Shown here: piece after piece, positions 17,173 through 27,569 of the stretch | Layout: every line of letters begins with the position of its first letter | How positions within the stretch are numbered: position 1 is the stretch's first letter | Assembly: GCA_946499885.1 (NCBI GenBank) | Contig: CAMMTN010000015.1 | Coordinates: 1 to 39,326, forward strand | DNA: 39,326 bases | From: an uncultured Clostridium sp. | GTDB taxonomy: Bacteria; Bacillota; Clostridia; TANB77; CAG-508 | Direction of reading: 5' to 3' | Notes under the pieces: model-generated | What the model was told of the DNA's origin: nothing | Database searches by the model: none | The model's input: the letters and a program-made list of their open reading frames with translations, nothing else | Program-made: the position numbers and the translations under genes

Positions 17173-18057
17173 ATGATTAAAGTTACAGTATTTACACCGA
17201 CTTTTAATAGAGGATATATATTACAACAATGTTATGAAAGCTTAAAAAGGCAAACAAATAAGAATTTTGAGTGGATAATAATAGACGATGGCTCAACAGA
17301 TAATACTGAGGAAATAGTAAAGAAATGGCTAGTAGAAAAAAATGATTTTAATATAAAATATTTAAAGACAAAAAATGGTGGAAAACATAGAGCAATTAAT
17401 AAAGCTTTAGATTTATCAAACGGATATCTATTTTTTATTGTAGATTCAGATGACTATCTTACCGATGATGCCATTGAAAAAGTTATTAAAGCAGAGGAAA
17501 CTATTAATAGTAATAAAGAAAAATTTGCTGGCATTGCTATGTCTAAGGGGTATAGTAACAACGAAATAGTAGGGACAACATTTAAAGGAGAATACGTTGA
17601 TGCTACATCACTGGAAAGAAAAAAATATAATATCAATGGAGATAAAGCAGAAATATTTTATACAGATATTTTAAGAAAAAATAAATTTCCTGAGTTTGAA
17701 GGAGAGAATTTTGTAACAGAAGCTTTAGTATGGAATAGAATAGCTAAACAAGGCTATAAAATAAGATGGTTTCAAGATATAATATATATTTGTAAATATA
17801 GGGATGATGGTTTAACAAAGCAGGGAATAAATATATATAGAAACAGTCCTAAAGGATTACGACTATACATTAAAGAACATATACAAAACTTTAATTTAGG
17901 ATTTATAAGAAGATGTTTACAGTATGAATTTTATAGTAGAGCTATTTATGATAATAAGGATATAAATAGAGCTACAAAAGATTTAAATGTACGAAAAATA
18001 GAAATACAGATTGGAATATTTTTAAGAAAAATAGTAAATATAATAAAATCAGAATAA
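17173..18057 (+). CDS. Glycosyltransferase family 2 (GT-A)
   Basis: The start KVTVFTPTFNRGYILQQCYE is followed by WIIIDDGSTDNTEEIV, KNGGKHRAINKALD and FFIVDSDDYLTDDA, the GT2 signature with the metal-binding DSDD. The C-terminal part (FVTEALVWNRIAKQGYKIRWF) matches the many GT2 enzymes of clostridial capsule clusters. GGAAAGGAAA precedes ATG 17173. Substrate unknown. Confidence 0.87.
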   Translation: MIKVTVFTPTFNRGYILQQCYESLKRQTNKNFEWIIIDDGSTDNTEEIVKKWLVEKNDFNIKYLKTKNGGKHRAINKALDLSNGYLFFIVDSDDYLTDDAIEKVIKAEETINSNKEKFAGIAMSKGYSNNEIVGTTFKGEYVDATSLERKKYNINGDKAEIFYTDILRKNKFPEFEGENFVTEALVWNRIAKQGYKIRWFQDIIYICKYRDDGLTKQGINIYRNSPKGLRLYIKEHIQNFNLGFIRRCLQYEFYSRAIYDNKDINRATKDLNVRKIEIQIGIFLRKIVNIIKSE

Positions 18058-18092
18058 AATTTGTTAATAAATAGAGAAAGGGATAAGTTTTT

Positions 18093-19160
18093 ATGAAGCA
18101 AGAACCATATTGGGTTACTGTTGGAGTACCTGTGTACAATTCAGAAAAATTTATAAAAAGATGTATAAGTTCCATATTAAATCAAACTTATCAAAATATT
18201 GAAGTTATTATAGTTGATGATGGATCCACAGATAATAGTTTGAAATTAATTAATGAATTAAAAGAAAATTATAAGGGATGTAAAAAAGTAAAAATATTTA
18301 CAAAATGCAATGAAGGACTTTCTAAAACGCGTAATTATATTATAAATAAATCTACTTGCGATTTTATATATTTCATGGATTCTGATGACTGGATAGAAAA
18401 TGATACTATAGAAAAATTAGTAAATATACAATGTAAATATAATTGTGATATTGTAAAAATAAATTATTTTATTAATTACAATGAAACTAAATCTATAAAG
18501 GCTAAGCAATGGAATGAGAACAAAGTAATAAAAGTAAAAGAGGATAGAAAAAACATTATAGAGGATATATTGTTTGGTAATATTGTATCTTATACATGGA
18601 CAATGATGATTAGAAAAGAAAAAATATTATCTGATTTGTTATTTGAAGATTGCCATCAAGAAGATAAAATATTTTTAATAAAAATATTGAGTAATATAGA
18701 TACTATGCATTTCTCATCTGAAAATTTATATCATTATTATATTAATCCAAATGGAATAATGCACAAGCATGATTTTGAATATTATTTGAATCAAGACTTT
18801 ACTTTACATGAAATGATTAACAATATAATAGAAAAATTTTATAACAATGATTCTGAACTACATAGAGTCAACAATAGTATGACATCTTATTTTATAGAAA
18901 GAAATTTATATAATATTTATAAAACTAAAGGTAAAGATAAATTATTTGATGTATATAATAAAATAAAAAATGACTGGAATAAAATACAAAAAAATGTAGA
19001 TTATAATTGTTTAAAAAAATCAAATTATGCTATAAAAAAGGATTATTACATAAAATTATGGGAAAAAGAAGATTTTGCCAACATTATAAAACATTATGAT
19101 AAAGAAAATAAATTTGAAAATTTAAAAATGAAAATTAAGCAATTAATAAAGAAATATTAA
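18093..19160 (+). CDS. Glycosyltransferase family 2 (GT-A)
   Basis: The 355-residue product starts YWVTVGVPVYNSEKFIKRCI and has VIIVDDGSTDNSLKLI, KTRNYIINKSTCDFIYFMDSDDW and EDCHQEDKIFLIKIL, a typical GT2 catalytic domain (about 1-230). The remaining 120 residues are helical and lysine-rich. It follows the previous gene by 35 bp. A 74-bp AT-rich gap separates it from the next gene. Confidence 0.86.
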   Translation: MKQEPYWVTVGVPVYNSEKFIKRCISSILNQTYQNIEVIIVDDGSTDNSLKLINELKENYKGCKKVKIFTKCNEGLSKTRNYIINKSTCDFIYFMDSDDWIENDTIEKLVNIQCKYNCDIVKINYFINYNETKSIKAKQWNENKVIKVKEDRKNIIEDILFGNIVSYTWTMMIRKEKILSDLLFEDCHQEDKIFLIKILSNIDTMHFSSENLYHYYINPNGIMHKHDFEYYLNQDFTLHEMINNIIEKFYNNDSELHRVNNSMTSYFIERNLYNIYKTKGKDKLFDVYNKIKNDWNKIQKNVDYNCLKKSNYAIKKDYYIKLWEKEDFANIIKHYDKENKFENLKMKIKQLIKKY

Positions 19161-19234
19161 AAAAATAAGAATAATTATTAGCTTTAATATATTAAGAAAT
19201 ATAAAACAGTTTTTGAAAGGATTATATTAGAATA

Positions 19235-20410
19235 ATGAGAATTGCCATTTTGTCAACAATGAATTTACCAACTCCAGCAGTAAGCGGAGGGGCAGTAGAA
19301 ATGCTAACAACTAGTTTATTAGATGAAAATGAAAAAAATTCAGATTTGAAAATTGATGTATATACTATGTATGATAAAAGAATAAATGAAAATCAATATA
19401 AAAATACAAAGATTATACAAATAAAAGTAAATCATATGGAAAGATTATATCAAAAAGTAAGAAATTTAATTAACAGAATAATTAGTAAAAAACCTATATA
19501 TAATATTTTATATGAAAAAGCAACTAAATTAATGTTAAAACAGAAATATGATAAAATAGTTGTTGAAAATAATATGTTTGTATATAACTTAATAAAAAAT
19601 AAAACAAATACTGAATTAATATATCATATGCATAATGATTTTAATGAATGTGATAAAACAACAGAAAATTACATAGGAATAGCAAATACTGCATCAAAAA
19701 TAATTACAGTTAGTAGATATATAAAAGATAGATGCAATAGCGTTTTGAAAACAAATAAGGTGCATGTTTTATATAATGCTATTGATGATAATTTATATAA
19801 TCCTGAAAATATTTCAGATTTTAGAAATAAATACAATATAAGTAAAAATGATATAGTAATAGGATATAGTGGTAGGATTACGGAAGAAAAAGGAATATTA
19901 GAACTAGTAAAAGCAATAAAACAGATAAAAACAAAAAAAAATATAAAATTATTAATAGTAGGGTCTCAATGGTATGCTGGATTAAAAATAGATGAATATA
20001 TGAAAAAAATACAAAATGAAATTAAAGAAATTAAGGATATTATTATATTTACTGGATATATTCATCAAAAACAGATGCCTAATATTTATTCAATAATGGA
20101 CATTTTAGTAATACCATCGTTAGTTGAAGAAGCTTTTGGCTGTGTAACAACTGAAGGTATGGCTCTTGGAAAGCCTTTGGTAGTAACAGAGTCTGGTGCC
20201 TTACCTGAAATTGTAAAAGAAGACTTTGGCTTTATAATAAAAAAGAATTCAAAATTAATTGAAAATATGGCAAATGCAATAAAGATATTGATAGAAAATG
20301 ATAATTTAAGAAAAGAATATGGAGAAAATGCAAGGAAGGAATTTGAGCAAAATAAAAATTATCATAAAGAGCAGTATTATAAAAATTTTATTGATATAAT
20401 AATGAATTAG
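19235..20410 (+). CDS. Glycosyltransferase family 4 (GT-B)
   Basis: The 391-residue GT-B protein begins RIAILSTMNLPTPAVSGGAVEMLT, a typical acceptor-domain start with the Gly-Gly-Ala loop. It has ELIYHMHNDFN, TVSRYIKDRC, GYSGRITEEKGILELVKAI, LLIVGSQWYAG and PSLVEEAFGCVTTEGMALGKPLV with the donor-binding E-x7-E. It is probably the last sugar-adding enzyme before the flippase gene, which follows after 17 bp. Confidence 0.88.
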   Translation: MRIAILSTMNLPTPAVSGGAVEMLTTSLLDENEKNSDLKIDVYTMYDKRINENQYKNTKIIQIKVNHMERLYQKVRNLINRIISKKPIYNILYEKATKLMLKQKYDKIVVENNMFVYNLIKNKTNTELIYHMHNDFNECDKTTENYIGIANTASKIITVSRYIKDRCNSVLKTNKVHVLYNAIDDNLYNPENISDFRNKYNISKNDIVIGYSGRITEEKGILELVKAIKQIKTKKNIKLLIVGSQWYAGLKIDEYMKKIQNEIKEIKDIIIFTGYIHQKQMPNIYSIMDILVIPSLVEEAFGCVTTEGMALGKPLVVTESGALPEIVKEDFGFIIKKNSKLIENMANAIKILIENDNLRKEYGENARKEFEQNKNYHKEQYYKNFIDIIMN

Positions 20411-20427
20411 TAGAATAGAGGAAAAAA

Positions 20428-21984
20428 ATGAGAAAACAAAATTCAATACGTAATATAATAGTGTCAATTTTATTAAATGGAATAACGATTTTAATTGGAT
20501 TTATTTCACAAAAAATATTTGTAAATACATTAGGTCAAATGTATTTAGGAATAAATGGACTATTTAGTAATATTATTTCTATGCTTTCAATTGCAGACTT
20601 GGGCTTAGGAACAGCAATTATATATAATTTGTATAAACCGATAGCAGAAAACAACAGAAAAAAAATATCTATTTTAATTAATTTTTATAAAAAAAGTTAT
20701 AGAATAATTGCATTAGTAATTTTGGCATTAGGCATTATAATAATGCCATTTTTAACAACAATCATAAGTGCTAATGATGTAGCAATGGTACAATCTAATA
20801 TTTATCTAATATTTATATTATTTTTAATTGATACTGTATCATCGTATTTATTAACATATAAAAGGTCAATGCTTTATGCAGATCAAAAAAATTATATAAT
20901 AAACTTAGTACATATAGGATATGTATTAATAATGAACATATTACAAATAATAATATTATTATTTACGCACAATTATTACTTATATTTAGCAATAAAAATA
21001 ATTTGCAGAATTGCAGAAAATATTATTATTAATTGTATAGTAAATAAAAAATATGAATTTTTGAAAGAAAAAGTAAATGATAAACTAGATGAAGAAACAA
21101 AACTAGATATTAATAGAAGATTAAAAGCATCTATTTTTCACAATGTGGGAGGATTTTTAGTACTTGGAACAGATAATATAATTATATCTAAATTTTTAGG
21201 AGTAGCTACAGTAGGCTTGTATTCAAATTATTACTTAATAATTAATACTACTAATATGTTATTAGCACAATTCTTTACAAGTATAACTGCTAGCTTAGGA
21301 AATTTATTAGTAGAAAAAGATTTTGAAAAAGCTTATAAATTTTCTCAAAAGTGTATGTTTGCAAACTTTTGGATTTATACTTTTGCAACAATATGTATTT
21401 TTGAAATTATTAATCCTTTTATAAGCGTATGGCTTGGAAGTAATTATTTGTTTAATAGTTCTACTGTTTTAGTTTTAGTAATAAATTTTTATCTTCAAGG
21501 TATGAGAAGAAATATGCAATTATTTGCTGATGCTGCTGGAATATGCTATGAAAATAGGTATGTACCAATAGCAGAAGCTATTGTAAATATAATTGCTTCT
21601 ATTGTATTAGTAAAGCTTATTGGACTACCAGGAGTATTTATAGGAACAATTTTAAGTTCCTTAGTTTTACATGGGTATAGTTATCCTAAATATATATATA
21701 ATAAATTATTAAAAAAGAAAAAAAGCAAATATATATTAGAAAATTTGAAATATTTAATTATAATGCTTTTACTGTTAGTAGTAACTACATTGATAGTGCA
21801 AGTTTTTAATATAGAAAATACTGTGTTACAAATTTTGGTAAATTTATTAATATGTGTATTAATTCCAAATATAATTTTATTTGCCATTTATAGAAAATCA
21901 GAAAATTTTATATATTTTTATAATATAATAAAGCAAATTTTTAAAAGAATAATAAAAAAGGAGAAAATTAAATGCAGGAATTAG
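20428..21984 (+). CDS. Polysaccharide repeat-unit flippase (Wzx-like, MOP family)
   Basis: The 518-residue product has about 12-14 membrane helices and starts RKQNSIRNIIVSILLNGITI, followed by GLFSNIISMLSIADLGLGTAIIYNLYKPIAE. This is the N-terminal signature of the clostridial/bacillar Wzx and EpsK-like transporters of the MOP superfamily. It moves undecaprenyl-linked repeat units across the membrane. The C-terminus is basic. The last 13 bases overlap the start of the transketolase remnant. Confidence 0.88.
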   Translation: MRKQNSIRNIIVSILLNGITILIGFISQKIFVNTLGQMYLGINGLFSNIISMLSIADLGLGTAIIYNLYKPIAENNRKKISILINFYKKSYRIIALVILALGIIIMPFLTTIISANDVAMVQSNIYLIFILFLIDTVSSYLLTYKRSMLYADQKNYIINLVHIGYVLIMNILQIIILLFTHNYYLYLAIKIICRIAENIIINCIVNKKYEFLKEKVNDKLDEETKLDINRRLKASIFHNVGGFLVLGTDNIIISKFLGVATVGLYSNYYLIINTTNMLLAQFFTSITASLGNLLVEKDFEKAYKFSQKCMFANFWIYTFATICIFEIINPFISVWLGSNYLFNSSTVLVLVINFYLQGMRRNMQLFADAAGICYENRYVPIAEAIVNIIASIVLVKLIGLPGVFIGTILSSLVLHGYSYPKYIYNKLLKKKKSKYILENLKYLIIMLLLLVVTTLIVQVFNIENTVLQILVNLLICVLIPNIILFAIYRKSENFIYFYNIIKQIFKRIIKKEKIKCRN

Positions 21985-22898
21985 AATACCCATTTGATTG
22001 TGATTATATTTTAAAAAAGAAAAAATCATTGAAACAAAAATGTAATATCTTGTTTATCAGATAGTGGAACAGATTATGATGAATTAATTGCTAGAGAATT
22101 CCCAGAACAATGTATTAATTTCGGTATTAGTGAAAACAATAAAGTAGCCGCTGCATCTGGATTAGCTGCTTGTGGTAAAATACCTTTTGTCTACACTACA
22201 AATGCTTTTTTGGCATATCGATCTTATGAGTTTATTAGGGATGATATTTGCTTGCAAAATAGAAATGTAAAATTAGTTGGTATGGGATGTGGATTATCTT
22301 GGTCTACATTAGGTTCTACACACCATACAACTGAAGATATTGCAGTACTTAAAGCTATTCCAAATCTTACTATTTTTTCACCAGCAAGTCCATTAGGGTT
22401 AGGAAAGGTTATGAAAAAAGCATATGAAATAAAAGGACCAACTTACATTAGAATGGGAATGAGTAATGAAAAAGAGATATATGAAAAAGATTATGCATTA
22501 GAAACAGGTAAAAATATTGTTATAAAGAACGGAAAATCTGCAACTTTTTTACAGGTATCATTATTTCTGAATTATTAGAAGCACAGGAAATGTTAGTAAA
22601 AGATAATATAAATTTAAGAATTATAAATATTCATACAATAAAACCATTACATATAGAAAATATAAAACAAGAATGTACTATGCAAAACAAAGTATTTTCT
22701 TTGGAAGAACATTCAGTTATAGGTGGAATAGGAAGTAGTATAGCAGATGTAATAGCAACTTATGGAATTAATTCAAAGTTAGTAAAAATTGGAATAAATG
22801 ATAAATTTGCAGAAGGATATGGAACATATAGTGAAATTAAAAAAATGAATTCATTAGATGCAAACAGTATTTGTGAAATAATAAAAAAGAATTTATAA
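21972..22898 (+). pseudogene. Decayed chimeric gene: FkbH-like start joined to transketolase C-terminal-subunit body
   Basis: The frame from ATG 21972 begins MQELEYPFDCDYILKKKKSLK, which I recognise as the start of HAD/FkbH-like or related capsule proteins, not of transketolase. From about 22040 another frame reads ISCLSDSGTDYDELIARE and then INFGISENNKVAAASGLAACG, VGMGCGLSWSTLGSTHHTTED, and a C-terminal domain with VFSLEEHSVIGGIGSSIADVI. This is the pyrimidine-binding and C-terminal part of a split transketolase or DXS-like protein. A second frameshift lies at a T run near 22545-22552 (TTTTTTACAGG). Neither break involves CGG. Two independent lesions plus the mismatched N-terminus indicate a dead gene. 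Confidence 0.7.
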
Positions 22899-22942
22899 AT
22901 TAAAGATTAATAAATCTTAAGAATTTAGTTTTTTAAATTTAC

Positions 22943-22971
22943 TTTACAATTTAAACTATATCATATATAAT
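22943..22971 (+). promoter_or_regulatory. Sigma-A-type promoter for the LCP gene
   Basis: TTTACA (22943-22948) and TATAAT (22966-22971) are separated by 17 bases, 113 bases before the LCP start. Confidence 0.6.
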
Positions 22972-23040
22972 ATTAAACAATAATTAAAACAATAATAATA
23001 AAACGTTTTAATTAAGTTTTATCAATTATAATATATAAGA

Positions 23041-23086
23041 AAGGAGTGTATGATATCTAATATTATATATCATACAAAAACAAATG
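23041..23086 (+). promoter_or_regulatory. Ribosome binding site bridged to its start codon by a hairpin
   Basis: AAGGAG (23041-23046) is 37 bases from ATG 23084, too far for normal initiation. Exactly between them a perfect 10-bp hairpin can form from TGTATGATAT (23047-23056) and ATATCATACA (23067-23076). If folded, the effective distance becomes about seven bases. No other in-frame start has a better site. Confidence 0.5.
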
Positions 23087-24565
23087 AGTCAAGAACCAAG
23101 AAGAATGATGAATAATAGTTCATCAAATAGAAAAACAAATAAAAAGTCTAATAAGCCTAATGCAATAAATATTTTATTTAAAATAATAGCTATTGCATTT
23201 GTAATAATTACAATAAAATTCTATATGTCAATACTTAAACTAGATTTACTTCCAAATAGTTATATAATAATATTTACAATAGCAGAAATAATATTTACAT
23301 TACTTATGGTAGTAGGACTAGCTAAAAAGCATAAAACATATAAATTAAATATTTTTTGCCTTATAATAGTATTACTTCTATCTGGTGTATATTTATATGT
23401 ATCTAATTATGCTAATGCAACAACTGAATTTTTAGGTAGCATGTTCCAAGAAGTAATAGAAACAGAAGAATATTATGTAGTAGTTAGAAAAACAAGTGTA
23501 TACAATGCAATAGGAGATATTGATGGTGAAAATATATATGCCTTCCAAATAGAAGAAGATGTTAAGGAAAAGATGGAAGATAAAGTTGATGTAACATTCA
23601 AATCAGGGAATAACTTAACAGATTTAGGAAATGATTTGCTTAATAAAGAAATAGATGTAATACTAGTAAGTTCATCACAATATAATATGCTATCCGAAGA
23701 AATAGAAAATTTTAAAGACAATACTAAAATATTACATACAGAAAATCACAAAATAAAGAAAACAGTAACTACCAGTACCGATAATTCAAAATATACAATA
23801 AAAAATGGAATATTTAATGTGTATATAAGTGGTATAGATACATCAGGAAACATTAGTAATGTTTCTAGAAGCGATGCTAACATTTTGGCAACTGTTAATA
23901 CAAAAACGCATGAAGTATTACTTACATCTATTCCTAGAGATTATTATGTAACACTTCATAGCAAAGGAGCTAAAGACAAATTAACCCATTCAGGTATATA
24001 CGGTATAAATGAAACTGTAACTACTGTAGAAGATTTATTAGATATAGACATTAACTATTATGTAAGAGTTAACTTTACAACTGTTATAAAATTAGTAGAT
24101 ACATTGGGTGGAGTAAATGTATATTCTGATTATGACTTTAATACTCAAGGATATCACTTTAACAAAGGATATAATTATTTAAATGGAGAGCAAGCTTTAG
24201 CATTTAGCCGTGAAAGATATTCTTTTGCAGGTGGAGATAATCAGAGAGTAAAAAATCAACAAGCAGTTATAGAAGCAATTATTAAAAAAGTAATGAATAG
24301 CACAACAATTTTAACTAAATATACAAGCATACTAGAATCACTAGAAGGCAGTTTCCAAACTAATATAGAACAAAGTGATATAAGTAGTTTAGTTAAGTCA
24401 CAATTAGAAAATATGTCATCATGGACAATAAAAAATAATGCTCTAACAGGAACAGGATCTTATGGAGCAACATATTCAATGGGAAGTACTAAACTTTATA
24501 TAATGCTTCCAAACGAATCATCTGTATCAAGTGCAAAAGAGAAAATAAATGATGTATTGAATTAA
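23084..24565 (+). CDS. LytR-CpsA-Psr family wall polymer ligase
   Basis: LCP proteins attach undecaprenyl-linked polymers such as capsule or teichoic acids to peptidoglycan outside the membrane. A short Lys/Asn-rich cytosolic tail is followed by about three membrane segments (about 28-51, 58-80, 88-110), then an accessory domain and the LCP domain. The LCP domain has GIDTSGNISNVSRSDANIL, TSIPRDYYVTLHSKGAKDKL, YYVRVNFTTVIKLVDTLGGV and LNGEQALAFSRERYSFAGGDNQR, including the conserved Arg and Asp residues. At 493 residues it is a normal length. Its place right after the polysaccharide genes suggests it anchors that polymer. Confidence 0.9.
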   Translation: MSQEPRRMMNNSSSNRKTNKKSNKPNAINILFKIIAIAFVIITIKFYMSILKLDLLPNSYIIIFTIAEIIFTLLMVVGLAKKHKTYKLNIFCLIIVLLLSGVYLYVSNYANATTEFLGSMFQEVIETEEYYVVVRKTSVYNAIGDIDGENIYAFQIEEDVKEKMEDKVDVTFKSGNNLTDLGNDLLNKEIDVILVSSSQYNMLSEEIENFKDNTKILHTENHKIKKTVTTSTDNSKYTIKNGIFNVYISGIDTSGNISNVSRSDANILATVNTKTHEVLLTSIPRDYYVTLHSKGAKDKLTHSGIYGINETVTTVEDLLDIDINYYVRVNFTTVIKLVDTLGGVNVYSDYDFNTQGYHFNKGYNYLNGEQALAFSRERYSFAGGDNQRVKNQQAVIEAIIKKVMNSTTILTKYTSILESLEGSFQTNIEQSDISSLVKSQLENMSSWTIKNNALTGTGSYGATYSMGSTKLYIMLPNESSVSSAKEKINDVLN

Positions 24566-24637
24566 TGAAAAATAACTGTATAAAAAATCTCTAACTAATT
24601 AAAATAAATAGTGTATTTTAATTGTTGGAGGTTTTTT

Positions 24638-25576
24638 ATGTATAATTTTAGAACAGATTTAGCTTTAGAAAGAAGAGATTTATATAATAAAGCACATAAT
24701 ATAGAAAAAGATATTGATGGAATTGAAACAGAAGAAGAAAAGGTAAATGATAACATATTAATATCAAGAGTTAAAGTAATAAACAAAAATGGAGAAGAAG
24801 CCATTGGAAAACTACAAGGAAATTATATAACTATAGATGTGAAAAATTTAAAAATAGCAAGTGAAGAAGAAATTCAAATGGCTTCAGAAGCGGTTACTAA
24901 AGAATTAAAAGTATTACTAGAAAAACATATACAAGGTAAGGATTCAATACTTGTTGTGGGGCTTGGAAATATATATGTAACTCCAGATGCATTAGGTCCA
25001 AAGGTAATAAATGAAATCGATATAACAAGACATTTACTAGAGTATATGCCAGAAGTATTAGATCAAAATACAAGAGAGGTAAGTGCTATATCACCAGGAG
25101 TTCTTGGGACTACAGGAATCGAAACTTTAGAAATATTAAAAGGAATTATAGATAATGTAAAACCAAAACTAGTTATTGTAATTGATGCTTTAGCATCAAG
25201 AAGTATAGAAAGAATTAGTAGTTCTGTGCAATTAGCAGATACTGGAATAGTACCTGGAGCAGGAGTGGGAAATACTAGGAAAGAATTAACTATAAATACT
25301 TTAGGAATACCTGTAATAGCAATGGGAATACCAACAGTTGTAGAAGCTGCAACCATTGCAGCAGATAGCTTAACATTATTAATTAAAAAAGTTCAAGAAC
25401 AAGCTCAGTCAAATGATTTTTTAAATAAATTGCAGGAAGAAGACAAATATGCTTTGATAAAAGAAGTATTAACTCCAGAGGAGTATAATTTTATTGTTAC
25501 GCCAAAAGAAATTGACGAACTTATAGAAAAAATGAAAAATGTAATTGCAAGAGGAATAAATTTTGCAATAAATTAA
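24638..25576 (+). CDS. gpr: Spore germination protease GPR
   Basis: GPR degrades small acid-soluble spore proteins when spores germinate; it is made in the forespore as a zymogen. The 312-residue product starts YNFRTDLALERRDL, the diagnostic GPR start. It has VVGLGNIYVTPDALGPKV, AISPGVLGTTGIETLEI, VIDALASRSIERISSSVQLAD and GIVPGAGVGNTRKEL, which contain the conserved acidic residues of this unusual aspartate-type protease. ATG 24638 is chosen for the GGAGG site. The first 12 or so residues would be the propeptide. It is the clearest sign that the organism, or its recent ancestor, sporulates. Confidence 0.93.
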   Translation: MYNFRTDLALERRDLYNKAHNIEKDIDGIETEEEKVNDNILISRVKVINKNGEEAIGKLQGNYITIDVKNLKIASEEEIQMASEAVTKELKVLLEKHIQGKDSILVVGLGNIYVTPDALGPKVINEIDITRHLLEYMPEVLDQNTREVSAISPGVLGTTGIETLEILKGIIDNVKPKLVIVIDALASRSIERISSSVQLADTGIVPGAGVGNTRKELTINTLGIPVIAMGIPTVVEAATIAADSLTLLIKKVQEQAQSNDFLNKLQEEDKYALIKEVLTPEEYNFIVTPKEIDELIEKMKNVIARGINFAIN

Positions 25577-25637
25577 AGAGAGATAATAGATAGTTAAATT
25601 AACAGGTATTCATTTGGATAAAATTAAGTAAAAATAC

Positions 25638-25666
25638 TTGACACTTAGCCAAAATAAATATAGAAT
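25638..25666 (+). promoter_or_regulatory. Sigma-A-type promoter for rny
   Basis: A perfect TTGACA (25638-25643) and TAGAAT (25661-25666) are spaced 17 bases apart, 86 bases before the RNase Y start. Confidence 0.75.
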
Positions 25667-25751
25667 ATATATGTAGTAAAAATATATTTTATTATGAAGA
25701 AGATATATATTTATTGTACATTGAAAATTAAATATAAAGAAAGAGGTGTAA

Positions 25752-27299
25752 ATGATTATGGAAATAATAATCAATATCGCCATATTTCTAATCACAGCAG
25801 TTATATTTACTTTTGTTGGAGTAGCAACTAGAAAAAAAATTGCTGAATCTAAATTGAAAAGTGCAGAAAATGAAGCAAAACAAATACTTGAAATGGCAAA
25901 AATAGAAGCAGAAAATAATAAAAAAGCAGAAATTTTCAAAGCTAAAGAAGAAATTTTAAGTGCAAGAAAAGATTTAGATGATGAGATTAGAGAAAGAAGA
26001 GGCGAAGTGCAAAGACAAGAAACAAGGTTAATTCAAAAAGAAGAAAATCTAGAAAAAAAGCTTGAGATAGCAGATAAGAAAGAAAGAGATTTAGTAAAAA
26101 AAGAAGAAGAATTACAGATTAAGAAAGATGAACTAAAAGAAATTACAAACAAGCAAATGCTTGAATTACAAAGAATTTCTGGATTATCTTCAGAAGAAGC
26201 AAAAAAAAGAATACTTTCAGAACTTGAAAAAACAATGACAGCTGAAAAAGCAGCATTAATTAGAGAAGTAGAAAGTAAGGCAAAAGAAGATGCAATAAAA
26301 AATGCTAGAGAAATTATAGGATATGCTATACAAAAATGTGCTGCAGATCATACATCTGAAACTACAGTATCAATTGTATCACTTCCAAATGATGATATGA
26401 AGGGAAGGATAATAGGTAGAGAAGGTAGAAATATAAAAGCTCTAGAAACTTTAACAGGAATTGACCTAATAATTGATGATACACCAGAGGCAGTTGTAAT
26501 ATCTGGTTTTGACCCATTAAGAAGAGAAGTTGCTAAAATTGCTTTAGAAAAATTAATTGAAGATGGAAGAATTCATCCAGCTAAAATAGAAGAAATGGTA
26601 GAAAAAGCAAAAGAAGAAGTAGAAAATACCATAAAAGAAGAAGGAGAAAGAGCAGTTTTAGAAACAGGAGTAGTAGGCTTACATCCTGATTTAGTAAAAT
26701 TAATTGGTAAATTAAAATATAGGACAAGCTATGGTCAAAACGTACTAAATCATTCAATTGAAGTATCTAATCTAGCAAGAATAATGGCTGAGGAACTTGG
26801 ATTAGATCCAAAGCTTGCAAGACGTGCAGGATTATTACATGATATTGGAAAAGCATTAGATCATGATATGGAAGGAACTCATGTTGAAATAGGTGTAGAT
26901 ATTTTAAAGAAATATAAAGAAAATGAAAAAGTTATAAATGCAGTACAAGCTCACCATGGTGATGTAGAACCACAAACTTTAGAAGCTGTTTTAATACAAG
27001 CAGCAGATGCTATTTCTGCATCAAGGCCAGGAGCTAGACGTGAAACTCTTGAAACATATATTAAGAGATTAGAGGCATTAGAAAATATAGCAGATTCATT
27101 TGAAGGAGTTGAAAAGTCTTTTGCTATACAAGCTGGTAGAGAAATAAGAATTATAGTAAAACCAGAAAAAATATCAGATGATCAAATGGTATTAATGGCA
27201 AGAGATGTAGCTAAAAAGGTAGAGGATGAAATGGAATATCCAGGACAGATAAAAGTTAACTTAGTTAGAGAAACAAGAGTTGTAGATTACGCAAAATAA
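25752..27299 (+). CDS. rny: Ribonuclease Y
   Basis: RNase Y is the membrane-bound endonuclease that starts mRNA decay in Firmicutes. The order of parts is standard: one N-terminal membrane helix (about 5-25), a long Lys/Glu-rich coiled coil (30-200), a KH domain around [23 protein letters not shown], and an HD domain with [12 protein letters not shown] (His363-Asp364) and [12 protein letters not shown]. At 515 residues the length is typical. The start is at the AGAGGTG site; an in-frame ATG two codons later is possible. A strong terminator follows. Confidence 0.96.
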   Translation: MIMEIIINIAIFLITAVIFTFVGVATRKKIAESKLKSAENEAKQILEMAKIEAENNKKAEIFKAKEEILSARKDLDDEIRERRGEVQRQETRLIQKEENLEKKLEIADKKERDLVKKEEELQIKKDELKEITNKQMLELQRISGLSSEEAKKRILSELEKTMTAEKAALIREVESKAKEDAIKNAREIIGYAIQKCAADHTSETTVSIVSLPNDDMKGRIIGREGRNIKALETLTGIDLIIDDTPEAVVISGFDPLRREVAKIALEKLIEDGRIHPAKIEEMVEKAKEEVENTIKEEGERAVLETGVVGLHPDLVKLIGKLKYRTSYGQNVLNHSIEVSNLARIMAEELGLDPKLARRAGLLHDIGKALDHDMEGTHVEIGVDILKKYKENEKVINAVQAHHGDVEPQTLEAVLIQAADAISASRPGARRETLETYIKRLEALENIADSFEGVEKSFAIQAGREIRIIVKPEKISDDQMVLMARDVAKKVEDEMEYPGQIKVNLVRETRVVDYAK

Positions 27300-27303
27300 T
27301 TTT

Positions 27304-27344
27304 AAATACTGTTATAAGTAAAAAACTTATAGCAGTATTTTTTT
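27304..27344 (+). terminator. Terminator after rny
   Basis: AAATACTGTTATAAG (27304-27318) pairs with CTTATAGCAGTATTT (27326-27340) over 15 bp with one G-U, followed by a T run. Confidence 0.88.
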
Positions 27345-27569
27345 GTATAGGAAAAACTTACAGATTTTTGCTATACAAAAAGGTTAAGTTTTATTTTACT
27401 GTGCGTATTTACAAAGAATATGTGGTGAAATTACTTTAATTATAAATTATAACTTTAAATTTCATTATTTGTCTTAAGAGAACTTATCCTAAGTAATATT
27501 TAAAAAAATAATTAATATAATATTAGTAAATTAGATACAAGAGCTGGAAGCTCAAAAAGGGAGGATAGT

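Noticed and set aside
22545-22560. Second transketolase frameshift as a further recoding site
   Set aside because: The site is a T6 run with no CGG, and the gene has another lesion and a foreign N-terminus, so ordinary decay is the better explanation.
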